From the NCBI RefSeq assembly GCF_000175615.1, contig NZ_ACVO01000004.1, forward strand, positions 74,389 to 138,388: 64,000 nt of DNA, given 5' to 3'. This DNA is from Rothia mucilaginosa ATCC 25296. Lineage in GTDB: Bacteria > Actinomycetota > Actinomycetes > Actinomycetales > Micrococcaceae. This document shows positions 8,668 through 15,989 of this stretch, piece after piece (position 1 is the first letter of the stretch; each line of letters opens with the position of its first letter). The translations under genes and the position numbers were made by a program. The notes beneath the pieces were generated by a model, which saw nothing but the letters and a program-made list of their open reading frames with translations, did no database searches and was not told the origin of the DNA.

Positions 8668-9801
8668 TTAGGGTCGGGTTGGCACTAATACGAGCACGTC
8701 CAGGCGTTCACCGGTTGCCGGATGCACAATTTTGCGGCGACGGTACGCGCTCACGTGACCGGGCATCTGAACGGGCCCAGCTACCGCGTATTCGGCGGTG
8801 AAAGAGTCCAGCGCCTGCAGTCGCTCGAAGCCGGGGTTCTCTCCCCCGGCGGCCTTGCAGGCGGTCGCAAGCACACGCAATCGAAGCGCCGGGTGTAGCG
8901 CCGCCACCTGCGCCCGGTCCAGTAGCACGGCGTCCTCACGTTCGATGCCGCGTACGGCGGTTCCGGCGGGTAGGAGCGCCTGCTCGTAGGCGGCATGTGC
9001 TTGCTCGTCGAGGTATTCGGCGTCGGGGCCAGCCACCGCGGCGGTGCGCGCCAGGGAGCGGGCGACGTCCCCGCCGAGGTGCTCCTCCAGGTAGGGCAGC
9101 ACGCTGTGGCGGATGCGGGCACGCATGAGGGTTTCGTCGGTGTTGGTCGGGTCGATCCAGGGGGTGAGGGTTTCGGCATCGCAGATGTCGAGCATGTCGG
9201 TGCGGCGCAGGCCAAGGAAGGGACGCAGGTAGGTGACACCCCCTTCGACGCGTACGGGCGGCATGCCCGCCAGGGAGCGGGTGCCGGAGCCGCGGCTTAG
9301 GCCGAGTAGCACGGTTTCTGCCTGGTCGTCGAGGGTGTGGCCGAGTAGTACGGCGCGGGCGCCGGTGGCTTCAACGGCTTTCGTGAAAGCGGCGTAGCGG
9401 GCGGTGCGTGCCGCCATTTCGGGGCCCATGTTGCCGACGGGAACCTGCACTTTTTCGATGATGACGGGGTGAAGCCCCAGTTCGGTGAGGGTCTGCGCGG
9501 TCTGCGCGGCAACCGCGGCGGAGTCTTCTTGTAGGTCGTGGTCGACGATGATGGCACCTACGCGTACGTCGCCGCGGCGAGCGAAGTGTGCGGCAATGGC
9601 TGCCAGCGCGAGGGAGTCGGGGCCGCCGCTGCAGGCGACCAGGAGCAGGGGCAGGTCGGCGGCGTCCGCGGTGGAGGCGGTGCGGGAGCGTCCGGTGGCT
9701 TTGATGCTTCCGGCGCCGAGGAGCTTTTCGAGGGCGGCGGCGAGGTGGCGGCGGGCAGTGCCAACGGCGGGGTGCAGGCGTCCTGCGCGTCCATTCTGCA
9801 T
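8668..9801 (-). CDS. tilS: tRNA(Ile)-lysidine synthetase
   Basis: Adds lysine to C34 of tRNA-Ile(CAU), changing its codon reading from AUG to AUA. The 377-residue protein has the PP-loop SGGPDS at residues 58-63, an HTLDDQAET motif, and a conserved RxRIRHSVLPYL segment after the core. The C-terminal domains are short, as is typical of actinobacterial TilS. ATG 9801 follows an AGGA. It precedes hpt, and 33 nt separate it from the upstream regulator gene, so they may share a promoter. Confidence 0.93.
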   Translation of the reverse strand: MQNGRAGRLHPAVGTARRHLAAALEKLLGAGSIKATGRSRTASTADAADLPLLLVACSGGPDSLALAAIAAHFARRGDVRVGAIIVDHDLQEDSAAVAAQTAQTLTELGLHPVIIEKVQVPVGNMGPEMAARTARYAAFTKAVEATGARAVLLGHTLDDQAETVLLGLSRGSGTRSLAGMPPVRVEGGVTYLRPFLGLRRTDMLDICDAETLTPWIDPTNTDETLMRARIRHSVLPYLEEHLGGDVARSLARTAAVAGPDAEYLDEQAHAAYEQALLPAGTAVRGIEREDAVLLDRAQVAALHPALRLRVLATACKAAGGENPGFERLQALDSFTAEYAVAGPVQMPGHVSAYRRRKIVHPATGERLDVLVLVPTRP

Positions 9802-9833
9802 GGTGGTTCCTTTATATAGGCGTGCGGGAGGGG

Positions 9834-10058
9834 TTAGGTGAGGGGGTTGGTGATGGCCAGCTCGATGCCGAGCTCTTGGGCGACCTTGAGGACCGCACCA
9901 ATTGATGGGCCGGGTAGCCCACGCTCAATATCGCGGATTGTTTTATCGCTGAGCCCGACCATCCACGCCAACTCCATTTGGGTGATTTTTTCGTACTTGC
10001 GGACGGCACGAACCTGCGCACCAAATTCTTGCGCGAACCCCGTTGCGTCGAATGCCAT
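9834..10058 (-). CDS. HipB-like XRE-family DNA-binding protein
   Basis: A 74-residue protein that is little more than one helix-turn-helix: about residues 24-47 (ITQMELAWMVGLSDKTIRDIERG) form the HTH. The pattern resembles the HipB/y4mF antitoxin-regulator group. HipB proteins usually neighbour a HipA kinase, but the next gene is tilS and none is visible, so this looks like an orphan. A very good ribosome site (GGAGG) precedes ATG 10058. The palindrome array at 10097-10171, just upstream, is the obvious candidate for its own operator. Confidence 0.78.
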   Translation of the reverse strand: MAFDATGFAQEFGAQVRAVRKYEKITQMELAWMVGLSDKTIRDIERGLPGPSIGAVLKVAQELGIELAITNPLT

Positions 10059-10096
10059 GGGGTTTCCTCCTCACCGCTGCAGAACCTCAGGTTATA

Positions 10097-10171
10097 CGAA
10101 CTATTCTTCGTAATATGCCCATATTAGCACTCCCAGGGGTGCCCTGGGGCTGTTTTCCGAAGAATAGTTCG
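10097..10171. promoter_or_regulatory. stacked palindromes upstream of the HipB-like gene
   Basis: Four dyad elements fill 75 bp. A perfect 14-bp inverted pair, CGAACTATTCTTCG (10097-10110) and CGAAGAATAGTTCG (10158-10171), encloses TAATATG-CC-CATATTA (10111-10126) and CCCAGGG-GTG-CCCTGGG (10132-10148). Each outer arm is itself CGAA-N6-TTCG, and the arms are 61 bp apart, close to six helical turns. This fits a cooperative operator read by a dimeric HTH protein; an extruded cruciform or recombination site is the alternative. Confidence 0.7.
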
Positions 10172-10220
10172 GTCGCACACACCATTCCCGGAACCTCCGA
10201 ACACAATCAAGGAGCACATC

Positions 10221-10292
10221 AAAAGGGGGCGTGCCCACCGCCTCCAGCACGCACAAAAAATCGCACGAACCAGACGCGGAGAACACGCCCCC
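10221..10292. repeat. 72-bp hairpin element, copy A (3' of first SLH-like gene)
   Basis: GGGGGCGTG at 10225 pairs with CACGCCCCC at 10284, with an inner GCGTG/CACGC stem. Nearly identical copies lie at 11291-11362 and 15068-15140. All three sit directly after the stop codon of a minus-strand gene, so a terminator or RNA 3'-end role is most likely. Confidence 0.75.
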
Positions 10293-10317
10293 AGCAAGCC
10301 CTCCCGCTCACCTACCG

Positions 10318-11148
10318 CTATGACAGCGACTGCAGACGAGCCACAATCGGTGCCAGCTCCTCATGACTGTCCAGAATCATAAGAGGAATAAAAATAGTGC
10401 GGTGCGAAGCGAAGTAGAAATCCGGCACCCTGTAGGCGTCCCATGTCACGTAATCGGCGCTGGGGTAGTTGAAGTTCATAGGCAGGTCATAATCCTCCCG
10501 CTTCGCCATTGCATGCTGGTACGCCCAGCTCATTGCTCGGTGCAACTCACTACCCCGCTTAATGGGGGCAAAACGCTTCTTATATCGTGCAGCATTCGCC
10601 TTACCCAGGGGCTCCAGAGTTACCTTGGGGCTACCCGCGGCACGATAAAGGAAGGTAAAGTAGGCGCCACGGCTCGCCGGAGTATCGTAGTGGAAGGAAC
10701 CATCAGACCAACCGGTGGTCAAACCCACGCGGGTCGCCCAAATAGCAACCTTATAGCGCGCATCGTCCGGGGTCAGGTCGGTGTACGGAGACTTTGCCGG
10801 CAGGTTCTTCACCTCGGGTGAGCCAGCCAGCTGGTACAGGTACTCCAGCAAGCGGCCACGCGAAATGGTCATGACCTCATTCGGCAGGGACCACTCATCG
10901 ATGTTATACAGCTCAGCAATCTGATCCTTCGTAATCAGGCCGGTGCACTCCGCCCACTGCCAACTGTTCATAGCGTTCCTGCCGTATTCGCCGTACATTT
11001 CGAAACAGTCGACATTAGCCTTGGGGTCTTCAGTAGGCTGTGCAGGTTTCGGATCAATATGCGTAGCCTGGGCCACGCTCTGACCCATGAAGCCCATAGT
11101 CAGTGCCAACAGTGCCGCCGCGCCGCGGGTTGAAAGGGGTTTCTTCAT
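10318..11148 (-). CDS. secreted SLH-like domain protein, copy 1
   Basis: 276 residues with a Sec signal peptide (about 1-28, ending VAQA). Two cysteines follow in a C-x15-WAEC-x-G arrangement (Cys48 and Cys64). The centre is a degenerate S-layer-homology-type repeat: SRGRLLEYLYQLAGSPEVKN, then AIWATRVGLTTGWSDGSF, then FLYRAAGSP. Classical SLH repeats bind cell-wall polymers, so surface attachment is plausible but not shown. It is a tandem duplicate of the gene at 11388-12218: residues about 92-190 are almost identical while both ends differ strongly. The region before the start codon is also conserved between copies. Function unknown. Confidence 0.75.
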   Translation of the reverse strand: MKKPLSTRGAAALLALTMGFMGQSVAQATHIDPKPAQPTEDPKANVDCFEMYGEYGRNAMNSWQWAECTGLITKDQIAELYNIDEWSLPNEVMTISRGRLLEYLYQLAGSPEVKNLPAKSPYTDLTPDDARYKVAIWATRVGLTTGWSDGSFHYDTPASRGAYFTFLYRAAGSPKVTLEPLGKANAARYKKRFAPIKRGSELHRAMSWAYQHAMAKREDYDLPMNFNYPSADYVTWDAYRVPDFYFASHRTIFIPLMILDSHEELAPIVARLQSLS

Positions 11149-11290
11149 TTTCTATCCTCGGTGAAAGGTGTGAGAACGGAAGAAGAGTGAATTTCTTTGA
11201 ACATACTCGGAATCTGCACCCTGCACAATCAACTACACCCGGCGTGCAGGCGGATGCGGCGAAAAACACAACAAAGGCGAAAGATGCAGT

Positions 11291-11362
11291 AAAAGGGGGC
11301 GTGCCCACCGCCTCCAGCACGCACGAAAAATCGCACGAACCAGATGCAGGGAACACGCCCCC
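11291..11362. repeat. 72-bp hairpin element, copy B (3' of second SLH-like gene)
   Basis: GGGGGCGTG at 11295 pairs with CACGCCCCC at 11354. It differs from copy A at only a few bases, none of them in the outer stem. Confidence 0.75.
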
Positions 11363-11387
11363 AGCAAGCCCTCCCGCTCACCTGCCG

Positions 11388-12218
11388 CTAGGACAGCGAC
11401 TGCAGACGAGCCACAATCGGCGTCAGCTCTTCATGGTAATCAAGAATCGCGAGAGGGGTGAAAATAGTAGGGTACGAAGCGTAATAGAAATCCGGTATTT
11501 TATTGATTTCCCAGGTGTTGTACTCGGTGTAGCTAACACTCAACCAGACACTATCAAGGTTATCATCGGGCCTCCTTAAAGCATGCTGATAAACCCAACT
11601 CATTGCTCGATGCAACTCGCTCCCTTCCTTAATGGGAGCAGCACCCTTTTCCGTACGCACAGCATTCGCCGCATCCAGGGATTCCAGAGTTACCTTGGGG
11701 CTACCCGCAGCACGATAAAGGAAAGTAAAGTAGGCACCACGGCTCGCCGGAGTATCGTAGTGGAAGGAACCATCAGACCAACCAGTAGTCAAGCCCACCC
11801 GGGTCGCCCAGATAGCAACCTTATAGCGCGCATCGCCCGGAGTCAGGTCGGTGTACGGAGACTTCTCCGGCAGGTTCTTCACCTCGGGTGAACCCGCCAG
11901 ATGGTACAGGTACTCCAGCAAGCGGCCACGCGAAATGGTCATGACCCCGTTCGGCAACTTATCTTCACGGGTTGTAGCCAGCCCAACAACCTGCTTCTTC
12001 GTAATCAGGCCGGTACACTCCGCCCAATCCAAACTGCCCATAGTGTTCTTGCCGTAATAGAAGTGCATGTCAAAACAATTAACATCAAATTCCAGCTCTT
12101 CTACAGGCTGTGCAGATTTCGGCTGAATGTATGCCGCCTGGGCTACACCCTGGCCCATATACCCCATAGCCAGTGCCAACAGTGCCGCCGCGCCGCGGGT
12201 CGAAAGGTTTTTCTTCAT
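11388..12218 (-). CDS. secreted SLH-like domain protein, copy 2
   Basis: 276 residues, the tandem partner of the gene at 10318-11148. Signal peptide about 1-28 (MGYMGQGVAQA). Cysteines at 48 and 64 keep the C-x15-C spacing of copy 1. The central SLH-like stretch (SRGRLLEYLYHLAGSPEVKN through FLYRAAGSPKVTLE) is nearly identical to copy 1, but residues 29-90 and 190-262 are only about half conserved, and the last ten (IVARLQSLS) are again identical. It lies 94 nt downstream of the beta-helix gene at 12313-13716, forming the same pair type as seen at 28811-31473 and 32034-34234. Confidence 0.75.
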   Translation of the reverse strand: MKKNLSTRGAAALLALAMGYMGQGVAQAAYIQPKSAQPVEELEFDVNCFDMHFYYGKNTMGSLDWAECTGLITKKQVVGLATTREDKLPNGVMTISRGRLLEYLYHLAGSPEVKNLPEKSPYTDLTPGDARYKVAIWATRVGLTTGWSDGSFHYDTPASRGAYFTFLYRAAGSPKVTLESLDAANAVRTEKGAAPIKEGSELHRAMSWVYQHALRRPDDNLDSVWLSVSYTEYNTWEINKIPDFYYASYPTIFTPLAILDYHEELTPIVARLQSLS

Positions 12219-12312
12219 TTTCTATCCTCGGTGAAAGGTGTGAGGGTAGAAGAAGAGTGAATCCCTTTGAAGGTACTCAGGATTCACTCTCCGCGCAATT
12301 ATTTCAGAATGA

Positions 12313-13716
12313 TTAAACTTTTACGTCATTTTGACTATTCCGATTAATCTCATTATCTTGCGAGGTCCTATAGACCACAAAATTAATATCAATATAGAAA
12401 TTGCCCCAGGGGACACTGCGATCTCTCCTAAAGAAAAGGTGCCGACCGTCATTCGAAGTCAATTTATTACCATCACGGGCATTACGCGATGAACCGGCCA
12501 CAATACTAATATCATCCAGCTTATTCTCCAGATAAAACCCGTAACGCGAGGAACGCTGGCCAACTTTCGGATTAGCCGAACGCGGCGATACTAGGCGTGC
12601 TCCAGAAGCATTTCGTCCAATATACCAATTAGCTGCTTCATCAGTGCGTGCAGTTCCCTTAAGAATAAGTGAATTCTCGAGACTCGAGGACTCACCTAGA
12701 CAATTCATAAACTGATTATCCTTGAAACCTACGACCCACCCGTGCCCGCCATTCTCCTGAGCGGTACATCCGATGAACATATTCCGTTCGCCAAAAATCG
12801 CCCACCCGGCACCAGACTTTCTGCGGTACTGATCTCTATCGTGATAAAGGTCGGAATTTGGCTTATTGCGAATAGCAAACCAGGCGGTACATGCCACAAA
12901 TTTACATTGAGCTCCGTACACCTCAATTGCCCCATGATATCCGCCACCAAGATTGGCATCAGAGACCTCAACCATCACAAACTTATTATCCGCAGCTCCA
13001 GAGTTCAAACTCTCTGTTCTACGCTGAACATGACCCACCGGCTTTCCCACCAAGAGCCCTTGTCTGCGAGTTTTACGAATGCGGACCTTATCAACCTTCA
13101 TAGCACGATCATGTTCACCCAGGATGGCAATTCCGATTGCCGTATCCCAGATTTCAATATTTGAAATAATAGGGGCAGCTTCAGGTTCATTAAAAATATC
13201 ATATCTTGTATGAACAATAATGCCCGCAATATTATCCGGTATATAATTATCAGCAACGTGCTTACCCTGAGCAATTTGATACTCAAAAAATCCTTTACGA
13301 ATATTAGGATTCAAAAGATTAAGATTGGCGGCACGAATAAACATATCCCGTACCCCAAAACGCATTGGTATATTTGTTCCCATATCACCCACAAAGGTAT
13401 TGTATGACCCCATATGAAATACCCCCTGACACTCCATATCGTCACCATCAACATCTCTTAAAATCTTCGGGTTTTTATTAAACCCAATAATTTGTGTTGA
13501 GAATCCATGACCATACACCTCTACCCTATCCCTGAGATTAATAAAATCATTACTCACAAGATAGATTCCCGAAGGAATCTCGACAGAACCACCACCGGGA
13601 ACAGCGGCCACCGAGTTAATGGCATTTTGAATTGCTGGTGCGGAATCCTTCGTACCGGTTGGGTCTGCACCAAAATCCAAAACATTCACATGCTTTGATT
13701 TACTATAATCAACCAT
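12313..13716 (-). CDS. right-handed parallel beta-helix protein (pectate-lyase superfamily), copy 1
   Basis: 467 residues. The opening VNVLDFGADPTGTKDSAPAI is the hallmark of the Pectate_lyase_3 family: a short N-terminal cap followed by a beta-helix. Later segments shared with the two paralogues include GVFHMGSY, MFIGCTAQENGGHGW and DEAANWYIGRNA. I find no signal peptide, although the start is fixed by a good AAAGGAA before ATG 13716. Related folds include polysaccharide lyases, epimerases and phage tailspikes; no catalytic residues can be assigned by eye, so the activity is unknown. The gene is clearly poorer in GC than its two paralogues at 30145 and 32888, which suggests a different history. 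Confidence 0.75.
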   Translation of the reverse strand: MVDYSKSKHVNVLDFGADPTGTKDSAPAIQNAINSVAAVPGGGSVEIPSGIYLVSNDFINLRDRVEVYGHGFSTQIIGFNKNPKILRDVDGDDMECQGVFHMGSYNTFVGDMGTNIPMRFGVRDMFIRAANLNLLNPNIRKGFFEYQIAQGKHVADNYIPDNIAGIIVHTRYDIFNEPEAAPIISNIEIWDTAIGIAILGEHDRAMKVDKVRIRKTRRQGLLVGKPVGHVQRRTESLNSGAADNKFVMVEVSDANLGGGYHGAIEVYGAQCKFVACTAWFAIRNKPNSDLYHDRDQYRRKSGAGWAIFGERNMFIGCTAQENGGHGWVVGFKDNQFMNCLGESSSLENSLILKGTARTDEAANWYIGRNASGARLVSPRSANPKVGQRSSRYGFYLENKLDDISIVAGSSRNARDGNKLTSNDGRHLFFRRDRSVPWGNFYIDINFVVYRTSQDNEINRNSQNDVKV

Positions 13717-13750
13717 ATTGTATTCCTTTCTTAAGCCATGTAGTTCAAAC

Positions 13751-13771
13751 GCATTCAAATAGTTTGAATGC
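13751..13771. promoter_or_regulatory. inverted repeat upstream of beta-helix gene 1
   Basis: GCATTCAAA-TAG-TTTGAATGC, a perfect 9-bp dyad 35 bp before the start codon. A half copy (TTCAAAC) lies just beside it. Possible operator. Confidence 0.5.
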
Positions 13772-13919
13772 CAACCCACCAATTTTCCCTGAATATCTAT
13801 ACATAAAGATGATTTGATGTTTAATTCTATTAAATCTGTACCAACCCCCTATCAATCATCTCTTTTTGCAGAGCAAGATTTCCCGAATCCACAACCCTGC
13901 GATTACCCCCATAATTGTT

Positions 13920-14738
13920 TTATGGGGCAGCTATTGTGGTACATGTCAACACGCCTCCCGGCGTCCTAACACTAATCCGATAGGAAGCCGACACAGTAGA
14001 TCCGCCGTATTCGCTACGACCCGGGAAATACACGCCAAAGCACCCTCGTTGAAACAACTCTTCCGGCTGAGAAATATCTTTATCTACCTCAAGACCCCAT
14101 TCCCAGCGCTGAGCTTGAATAAACGCACCGTCATCTTCTCCAAGGGATGCGTTTCCCTTCATCTCCCCTTGGTAGACACCACAAAAATACTCAGTGCTCT
14201 CCGTTGAGGCACCACGCGCACGAACCACCTTCAGACCCGAGTCTTCACGCACTGTCAGTGATGGTGCAGCCGGGTACCCCTCAGGAGAATGGCTTGTCAA
14301 TCCCATAGAACCCGGCTGCCAACGGCTCATCTGCACCATGTATTCTTGCGATCCACTCAGCTGTTCAAGCTCAACCACAATCTGCTGACCCGAAGGAATT
14401 TTAGACAGCCACTGCCCTGTATCACGGTGAATATGGGGACGAATTACCTCATATAAGGCTGACTCTTCTTGATTCCCCATCAGTTCTACCGACGGAAGCG
14501 CATGCACCCCTACAAAAGGGCCCGAAAAGGGAAGAAGCTGAAACCACAGAATGACATTATCTGCACCATTAGTCGGCACCCATGCTTCACGAAGCGGGGC
14601 AACAGTGCATCCATCTATTTGCTGGGGAGACCCAACAGAGCCCTGAATACCCCATGCCGTGCTCTGAGGTGCTGCGAAGAAACTTACCAGGGCAAATGAC
14701 GAAAGCCGGCACACATGCCGGCGTGACAGTTCAGACAT
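13920..14738 (-). CDS. exported protein of unknown function
   Basis: 272 residues. The N-terminus (MSELSRRHVCRLSSFALVSF) has a twin-arginine and a short hydrophobic core ending near AAPQSTAWG, so export by Sec or Tat is likely. The mature part contains four cysteines (GCTVAP, YFCGVY, RGCFGV, LTCTT) that could form disulfides, and is rich in beta-type residues. I recognise no family. It lies 203 nt upstream of beta-helix gene 1 on the same strand and may be part of the same surface-protein group. Confidence 0.6.
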   Translation of the reverse strand: MSELSRRHVCRLSSFALVSFFAAPQSTAWGIQGSVGSPQQIDGCTVAPLREAWVPTNGADNVILWFQLLPFSGPFVGVHALPSVELMGNQEESALYEVIRPHIHRDTGQWLSKIPSGQQIVVELEQLSGSQEYMVQMSRWQPGSMGLTSHSPEGYPAAPSLTVREDSGLKVVRARGASTESTEYFCGVYQGEMKGNASLGEDDGAFIQAQRWEWGLEVDKDISQPEELFQRGCFGVYFPGRSEYGGSTVSASYRISVRTPGGVLTCTTIAAP

Positions 14739-15067
14739 GATAGTCCTTAAATTAAGTTGAGTGATGACAATAGTGTGTGGCGTTTACGCTTCGTCGACGC
14801 TCTATACACCACACTCCTTCAACCCTACTCTGAAAATTCACCGTTTCGAGTATTCACAAGCAAATATTTCATTCTCGTGAAAAAATATATATCAATATAA
14901 ACTTGAAGTTTATTAAAATCTCACTTTAAACTTGAATATTTATGTAACTAGAACTTTAGAAATATCTTTAAAAATCTGAACTTTCAGAAATATTACAAGC
15001 CCCACCGCGCAAAGTACTTGCTGAAATCCCCCTCAACAAAGCCCTGGGCAACAACTCCGAGCACAAC
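14739..15067. other. AT-rich intergenic stretch
   Basis: Very AT-rich compared with the rest of the window, with repeated AAACTTGAA and TTTAGAAATAT strings around 14900-14990. No gene. It probably holds the promoter of the exported protein and marks the edge of the accessory island. Confidence 0.5.
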
Positions 15068-15140
15068 AAAAGGGGGCGTGCCCACCGCCTCCAGCACGCA
15101 CGAAAACTCGCACGAACCGAAAGCGGGGAACACGCCCCCC
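15068..15140. repeat. 72-bp hairpin element, copy C (3' of ppa)
   Basis: GGGGGCGTG at 15072 pairs with CACGCCCCC at 15131. It is the same element as at 10221 and 11291, here 33 nt after the ppa stop, and closes the accessory island on the right. Confidence 0.75.
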
Positions 15141-15173
15141 TACAAAACCGGGTGCACCTAACGGTGCGGCAGC

Positions 15174-15659
15174 TTAGTGACCCTCAGCTGCGAAACGGTC
15201 GATAGCCTCCTGGACCATCTTCTCAGCAGCAGCCAGGTCTTCCCAGCCCTCGCCCTTAACCCACTTGCCGGGCTCCAGGTCCTTGTAACGCTCGAAGAAG
15301 TGCTGAATCTCAGCCTTCAGCTGCTCGGGAACATCAGCCAGGGACTTGATGTGGTCGTAGCGCTTGTCGGTGGGAACGCACAGAACCTTAGCGTCGCCGC
15401 CAGCCTCGTCGGTCATGTTGAACACTGCGACCGGGCGGGACTCAACCAGCACGCCGGGAACAACGTCAACGTCCAGGATCAGCATTGCGTCCAGCGGGTC
15501 GCCGTCCTCACCGAGGGTGTTCTCGAAGTAGCCGTAAGCGGTGGGGTACTGCATGGAGGTGAACAGCACACGGTCCAGGCGCAGGCGGCCGGTCTCGTGG
15601 TCCACTTCGTACTTCACGCGGGAGCCGCGGGGAATTTCAATAGTGACGTCGAGTTCCAT
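15174..15659 (-). CDS. ppa: inorganic pyrophosphatase
   Basis: Hydrolyses pyrophosphate and so pulls biosynthetic reactions forward. The 161-residue family I enzyme has [12 protein letters not shown] at the N-terminus, [20 protein letters not shown] with the Asp cluster that binds metal, and DDE-like and KWVK segments later. Length is normal for the prokaryotic hexameric form. ATG 15659 follows AAGG. It is divergent from the dacB gene, as in many Actinobacteria. Confidence 0.95.
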   Translation of the reverse strand: MELDVTIEIPRGSRVKYEVDHETGRLRLDRVLFTSMQYPTAYGYFENTLGEDGDPLDAMLILDVDVVPGVLVESRPVAVFNMTDEAGGDAKVLCVPTDKRYDHIKSLADVPEQLKAEIQHFFERYKDLEPGKWVKGEGWEDLAAAEKMVQEAIDRFAAEGH

Positions 15660-15989
15660 CGGAACCTTCTTTCTCGTGAGTTAGAGTCACTTTCGCGGCG
15701 ACTTCGGCGCGCAAGGTGCGAAAGTTAGGTGTTGAACTCACCCATTGTAACCCGTTCACGCACACCGAAACCGTGTATTCGGCGCCAAAACCAGCGTAAT
15801 TTACCACGCTCATACCACAGTTAACATTCCGCCTAGTCCCACGCCCGCCAACACGCGCGCCAGCACACCCCGCCGCCATGCCGGGCAGCCCAGATAGGGT
15901 TCGTGAGGGGCAGCAGGAACACGGCATGAGCATCAGGGCACCGGCGCGTAAATTCGATAGGCACCCCATCCGCCCGCTATGCTCAAAAG
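15660..15989. other. divergent promoter region between ppa and dacB
   Basis: 330 bp without a gene. On the minus strand TACAAT (15744-15749 as its complement) is a reasonable -10 for ppa; no -35 is clear. Nothing else stands out. Confidence 0.4.

Larger units (their letters stand above)
10221..12285. repeat. 1070-bp tandem duplication of the SLH-like gene unit
   Basis: The hairpin element, stop codon, start codon and 5' leader (TTTCTATCCTCGGTGAAAGG) all recur with the same 1070-bp offset (10221 to 11291, 10318 to 11388, 11148 to 12218). The unit is therefore leader + gene + 3' hairpin. Confidence 0.8.

Noticed and set aside
10101-11356. Short minus-strand frames containing CVLEAVGTPPF (10101-10286 and 11054-11356)
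   Set aside because: They read through the hairpin element; the stem bases are what is conserved and the flanking peptide sequence is unrelated between copies.
12313-13716. Phage tailspike and prophage remnant
   Set aside because: The beta-helix fold also occurs in tailspikes, but no phage structural, integrase or lysis genes accompany any of the three copies.
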